A stretch of 9,118 nucleotides of DNA from Aquirufa sp. (GTDB lineage Bacteria > Bacteroidota > Bacteroidia > Cytophagales > Spirosomataceae): the NCBI GenBank assembly GCA_030833145.1, contig JAURHT010000077.1:1-9118 (forward strand), in the 5' to 3' direction. Numbering within the stretch: position 1 is the first letter of the stretch; every line of letters begins with the position of its first letter. The position numbers and the translations under genes were made by a program. This document shows, piece by piece, positions 6,236 through 9,118 of the stretch. The notes under the pieces are model-generated. The model was given only the letters and a program-made list of their open reading frames with translations. It had not been told where the DNA came from and did not search any database.

Positions 6236-7984
6236 TTAATAACCTGGATTTTGCTTCAATACAGCAGTTCCTTGAATATCAATTTGTTGCTGAGGAATTG
6301 GTAAATACTTATCAGTTGCCTGGTAAGTAGCACCACCGAACTTAGTCACTAATGTCTTACTTTCATAAGCAAGGTAAGCATTAAGTGTAGGAACGTCGAT
6401 TCCCCAACGTACTAAGTCAAAGAAACGGTGACCTTCAGTTGCTAATTCTAATAAACGCTCCATACGAACCGCTTTAGTTGCAGCAGTTTTATCAGCAAAA
6501 GAGGTATATAAAGCGATATCGTAGTTAGCTTCTGCTACACCACCTTTCATTACAAATCCAGCTTTGTTAGCTGCACGAGCACGAACAAGGTTAACGTATT
6601 CTAAAGCTTTCGCTAATGAACCAGCTTCGATTTCTGCTTCAGCAGCCATCAACAATACATCTGCAAAACGCATGATGTTGTAGTTCATCGTAGCATAACC
6701 ACGTGTCCAAGAAGAACCATCTGTTAATGAGTTTTCTTGAGACTTGTAGTACACATATTTCTTAGGTGAATACGGACCAGCATAATCCTGCTTACGAATC
6801 CAGTTAGCACCTGGGTGCTCGATCCAGTCTAAGTATTGGATACCACGACGACCAATAGTGTGGTCAATACGTGGATCTAATGGACCTGCATCTTCAGTGA
6901 ATGCAGCTGATGAGTTGATACCATAATCATGCTTAACAGCGTTCGCAGCTAAGTTATAATCTGGAGCACCAGCCGTTTCAGTTAAGATAGGTAAACCACC
7001 TACTGTACGGTATGCGTTTGCCATTGAGAATGAAGGCTGGAAGAATCCGCAGCAGTTACCTGGACCATCAGCACCCGTATTGTATGGGTAGTTCAAGTCA
7101 TCGAAACCATTCGCATTATTCGTGCTACCTGTATTCATTGATGACTGAATAGCAAATACAGCTTCCTCATTGTTATCATTTACTGCATTGAAAATATCAG
7201 CAAATTTAGGAACTAGACCATATTTCTTACCGTTAGTAGTAACTCCATTCGTGATTACATCCGTGAATTTCGATCTTGCATCTGCAAACTTACCTTGGAA
7301 TAATAATGCTTTACCTAAGAAAGCTTGAGCAGCCCACTTGTTTGCACGTCCTGCAGATGAAGACGTAGCTGGCAAGTTTGTGTAAGCAAAAGCAAAGTCA
7401 GCTTCGATCTTATCCCAGAATGCTTCAGTATTTGGAACTTTTTCAATTCCCTTACCGTAACCTACTGTTTCATCCACATAAGGAACAGAGTTAAATAATT
7501 TCTTTAACTCAAAGTAGTAGATACCACGTAAGAAACGAGCCTCTGCAATAATACGAGTCTTATCAGTAGCAGATAAAGCTTTAGAGCCATTTGCTAAGTT
7601 AATAACTGCATTAGTACGTGCAATACCCTCATATTTTGCTTGCCATGTTCCGTTCAAGTCACCATCATTTGCTGGGATCTCATAACGTTGCATCAAGTTA
7701 ATATTTGAGTAATCACCTGGGTCAGTTCCTTTATTGCTCTCTCCACCACGGATAGAACCCCAAACCCAGTTGTTAGCTGCTGCAAGACGCGTATAGCCCT
7801 TACCTGCTAATTGAGCATAAGCACCAATCAAGGCACCTTCCACACCAGCTTTAGATGATAATTGTGCCTCTGCTAATGAACCAGTAGGCGCAACTTCTAA
7901 AAACTGATCCTTACATGCGAAGGTCAACGTTAAAGCTGACACACTCACTAAAGCGATTCGCTTTAAAATTTGATTATTTTTCAT
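6236..7984 (-). CDS. susD: SusD/RagB-family outer-membrane nutrient-binding lipoprotein
   Basis: This is a complete SusD-family protein (582 residues, a normal length), the surface lipoprotein that acts as a lid over its SusC transporter and captures substrate outside the outer membrane. The signal peptide ends in LTFAC with the lipidated cysteine at C24, followed by KDQFLEVAPTG, the usual mature N-terminus of the family. The helical TPR-like part includes IAEARFLRGIYYFELKKLF (residues 146-164) and KWAAQAFLGKALLFQGK (216-232). The C-terminal domain carries RFADVLLMAAEA (439-450), LVRARA (466-471), EGHRFFDLVRWG (517-528) and the closing YLPIPQQQID and LKQNPGY. A CCGFFQPS segment at residues 311-318 is notable for its paired cysteines. 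The gene lies 32 bp after susC in the same direction, behind an A-rich leader (AACAAGAAAAATG), so the two are one operon. Arginine is almost always CGT (21 of 23 by eye), as in highly expressed genes. The specific substrate is unknown. Confidence 0.97.
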   Translation of the reverse strand: MKNNQILKRIALVSVSALTLTFACKDQFLEVAPTGSLAEAQLSSKAGVEGALIGAYAQLAGKGYTRLAAANNWVWGSIRGGESNKGTDPGDYSNINLMQRYEIPANDGDLNGTWQAKYEGIARTNAVINLANGSKALSATDKTRIIAEARFLRGIYYFELKKLFNSVPYVDETVGYGKGIEKVPNTEAFWDKIEADFAFAYTNLPATSSSAGRANKWAAQAFLGKALLFQGKFADARSKFTDVITNGVTTNGKKYGLVPKFADIFNAVNDNNEEAVFAIQSSMNTGSTNNANGFDDLNYPYNTGADGPGNCCGFFQPSFSMANAYRTVGGLPILTETAGAPDYNLAANAVKHDYGINSSAAFTEDAGPLDPRIDHTIGRRGIQYLDWIEHPGANWIRKQDYAGPYSPKKYVYYKSQENSLTDGSSWTRGYATMNYNIMRFADVLLMAAEAEIEAGSLAKALEYVNLVRARAANKAGFVMKGGVAEANYDIALYTSFADKTAATKAVRMERLLELATEGHRFFDLVRWGIDVPTLNAYLAYESKTLVTKFGGATYQATDKYLPIPQQQIDIQGTAVLKQNPGY

Positions 7985-8016
7985 TTTTCTTGTTTATTAA
8001 ATAAGGCTTTCGCTAA

Positions 8017-9118
8017 TTAAAAAGTCAAGTTAAGAGATGCGTTGAATGAACGAGTCACTGGGTAGTTACCCACATCAATACCAAAACCTGTATCTGCTGC
8101 TCCACCTACACCTGGATCTAAACCTTTGTATTTAGTAAAGGTCAAAATGTTGTTCGCAGATAAAGTGAATTTAGCGCGCTTGATACCTATTTTCGAAGTA
8201 TAAGACTTCGGAATGTTGTATCCTAATGAGATGTTTTGAATACGAATGTAATCACCATTCTCTACATACCATGAGTTCTCAGCAGCTGAAGTTGAAATAT
8301 TGGATGCTGATTCCCAGATAGGCGCCTCAGCGTTATTTCCTAATGCAGGAGTCCATGATTGCTTAGCGCGCTCACCTTTTCCTGATCCTTCAAACGTTCC
8401 GTGGAAATCTGTAAACCACTTAGATTGGTTCCAAATTTTGTTACCTGCAGATGCATATAAATATGTAGCAAATTCAAAATCTTTGTAAGTTAAACCAACA
8501 TTGATACCACCAGTGTAAGTAGGTACTGGAGATCCTAAGTAAGTACGGTCAGCAGGAGTAATTTTACCATCACCGTTGATATCAGCATAACGGAAACGAC
8601 CTACACCAGCACCAGATTGAGCAGGAGCAGAAGCAACCTCAGCAGCTGAGTTGAAATAACCCAATACTTGGTATCCGTAGAAAGATGATAATGAACGACC
8701 CACCTCCATACGTACAGGAACAATACCACGGAAAGATCCGCCAATTAAGTTCGTAATACCAGGAGCGAATGAAACGATCTCATTCTTCAAGAATGAGTTG
8801 TTGAACGTTAATTCATATTTCAAATCTGATGTAATGTTACCACGGTTAATGATTTGTAAATCGATACCTTGGTTACGCATCTTAGCAACGTTTACTGCAG
8901 GAGCTGCAGCAGAGTTACCCACAACCGCTGGAAGAGGAACATTGAATAATAAATCACGTGTATCTTTTCTCCAAACGTCTAATGCGATTTCCCACTTACC
9001 ATTCAAGAGAGTCGCATCCATACCAATGTTAGCTGTTTCAGAAGTCTCCCATTTAGCAGCTGAGTTACCAATACGAGAACGGAAATAACATTCGTTTGCA
9101 CCTGATGATTGACCATCA
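8017..9118 (-). CDS. susC: SusC/RagA-family TonB-dependent outer-membrane transporter, C-terminal part; 5' end outside window
   Basis: This is the C-terminal part (about 366 residues) of a SusC-type TonB-dependent transporter, the outer-membrane beta-barrel that imports large nutrients with its SusD lid, using TonB-ExbBD energy. The frame stays open past the ATG at 9021 to the window edge and encodes FRSRIGNSAAKWETSETANIG, typical barrel sequence leading into MDATLLNGKWEIALDVWRKDTRD. The gene is therefore truncated by the window and does not start at 9021. Other family marks are the RMEVGRSLSSFYGYQVLGYF segment, YADINGDGKITPADR followed by YLGSPVPTYTGGINVGLTY, and a last strand ending in SLNLTF that would be recognised by the BAM machinery. 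Full-length members run to about 1000 residues or more; the signal peptide, the carboxypeptidase-like domain and the plug would lie upstream on the minus strand. The gene is followed after 32 bp by susD, its partner. Confidence 0.95.
   Translation of the reverse strand, partial: DGQSSGANECYFRSRIGNSAAKWETSETANIGMDATLLNGKWEIALDVWRKDTRDLLFNVPLPAVVGNSAAAPAVNVAKMRNQGIDLQIINRGNITSDLKYELTFNNSFLKNEIVSFAPGITNLIGGSFRGIVPVRMEVGRSLSSFYGYQVLGYFNSAAEVASAPAQSGAGVGRFRYADINGDGKITPADRTYLGSPVPTYTGGINVGLTYKDFEFATYLYASAGNKIWNQSKWFTDFHGTFEGSGKGERAKQSWTPALGNNAEAPIWESASNISTSAAENSWYVENGDYIRIQNISLGYNIPKSYTSKIGIKRAKFTLSANNILTFTKYKGLDPGVGGAADTGFGIDVGNYPVTRSFNASLNLTF

Noticed and set aside
9019..9021. ATG at 9021 as the start of a short SusC-like gene
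   Set aside because: The frame stays open to the window edge and encodes conserved SusC barrel sequence (RSRIGNSAAKWETSETANIG), so the gene is only cut by the window.
8798..9088. Plus-strand 96-residue reading frame antisense to susC
   Set aside because: It lies wholly opposite strongly conserved SusC coding sequence and has no recognisable protein features. It is a shadow frame.

Overview
The window looks like chromosome from a Bacteroidota bacterium, probably of the Cytophagales type. The evidence is a SusC/SusD outer-membrane pair, lipoproteins rich in VCBS/FG-GAP repeats, a Bacteroidota-style class A penicillin-binding protein, moderately AT-rich DNA, and A-rich gene leaders without clear Shine-Dalgarno sequences. 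The genus cannot be fixed from the sequence alone. No mobile elements, tRNA or rRNA genes, or CRISPR arrays were seen. Coding density is very high: the longest non-coding stretch is 77 bp.

Left part, plus strand (1-2687): the 3' part of a penicillin-binding protein 1A gene, containing its whole transpeptidase domain, overlaps by 4 bp (ATGA) with a gene for a 490-residue lipoprotein. That lipoprotein carries an N-terminal CxxCH heme-c motif followed by a calcium-loop (VCBS/FG-GAP) beta-propeller. The two are probably co-transcribed and translationally coupled.

Right part, minus strand (9118 down to 2673): the C-terminal third or so of a SusC-family TonB-dependent transporter, then a complete SusD-family lipoprotein, then a 1161-residue VCBS/ASPIC-UnbV lipoprotein. 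SusC and SusD would form the outer-membrane nutrient uptake complex. The large lipoprotein is a plausible third surface partner. A strong intrinsic terminator lies between susD and the large lipoprotein gene, which suggests that gene is made at a lower level than susCD. There are no enzymes in the window, so the substrate of the uptake system cannot be read from it.

The two transcription units meet head-on. Their final coding segments overlap by 15 bp, and the likely terminator of the minus-strand unit lies inside the last codons of the plus-strand heme/VCBS gene. The most interesting points are the three-part SusC-SusD-ASPIC/VCBS unit with its 7 + ASPIC + 7 calcium-loop layout, the heme-c/propeller lipoprotein coupled to a cell-wall synthase, the nested terminator, and a G7 tract in the large lipoprotein gene.
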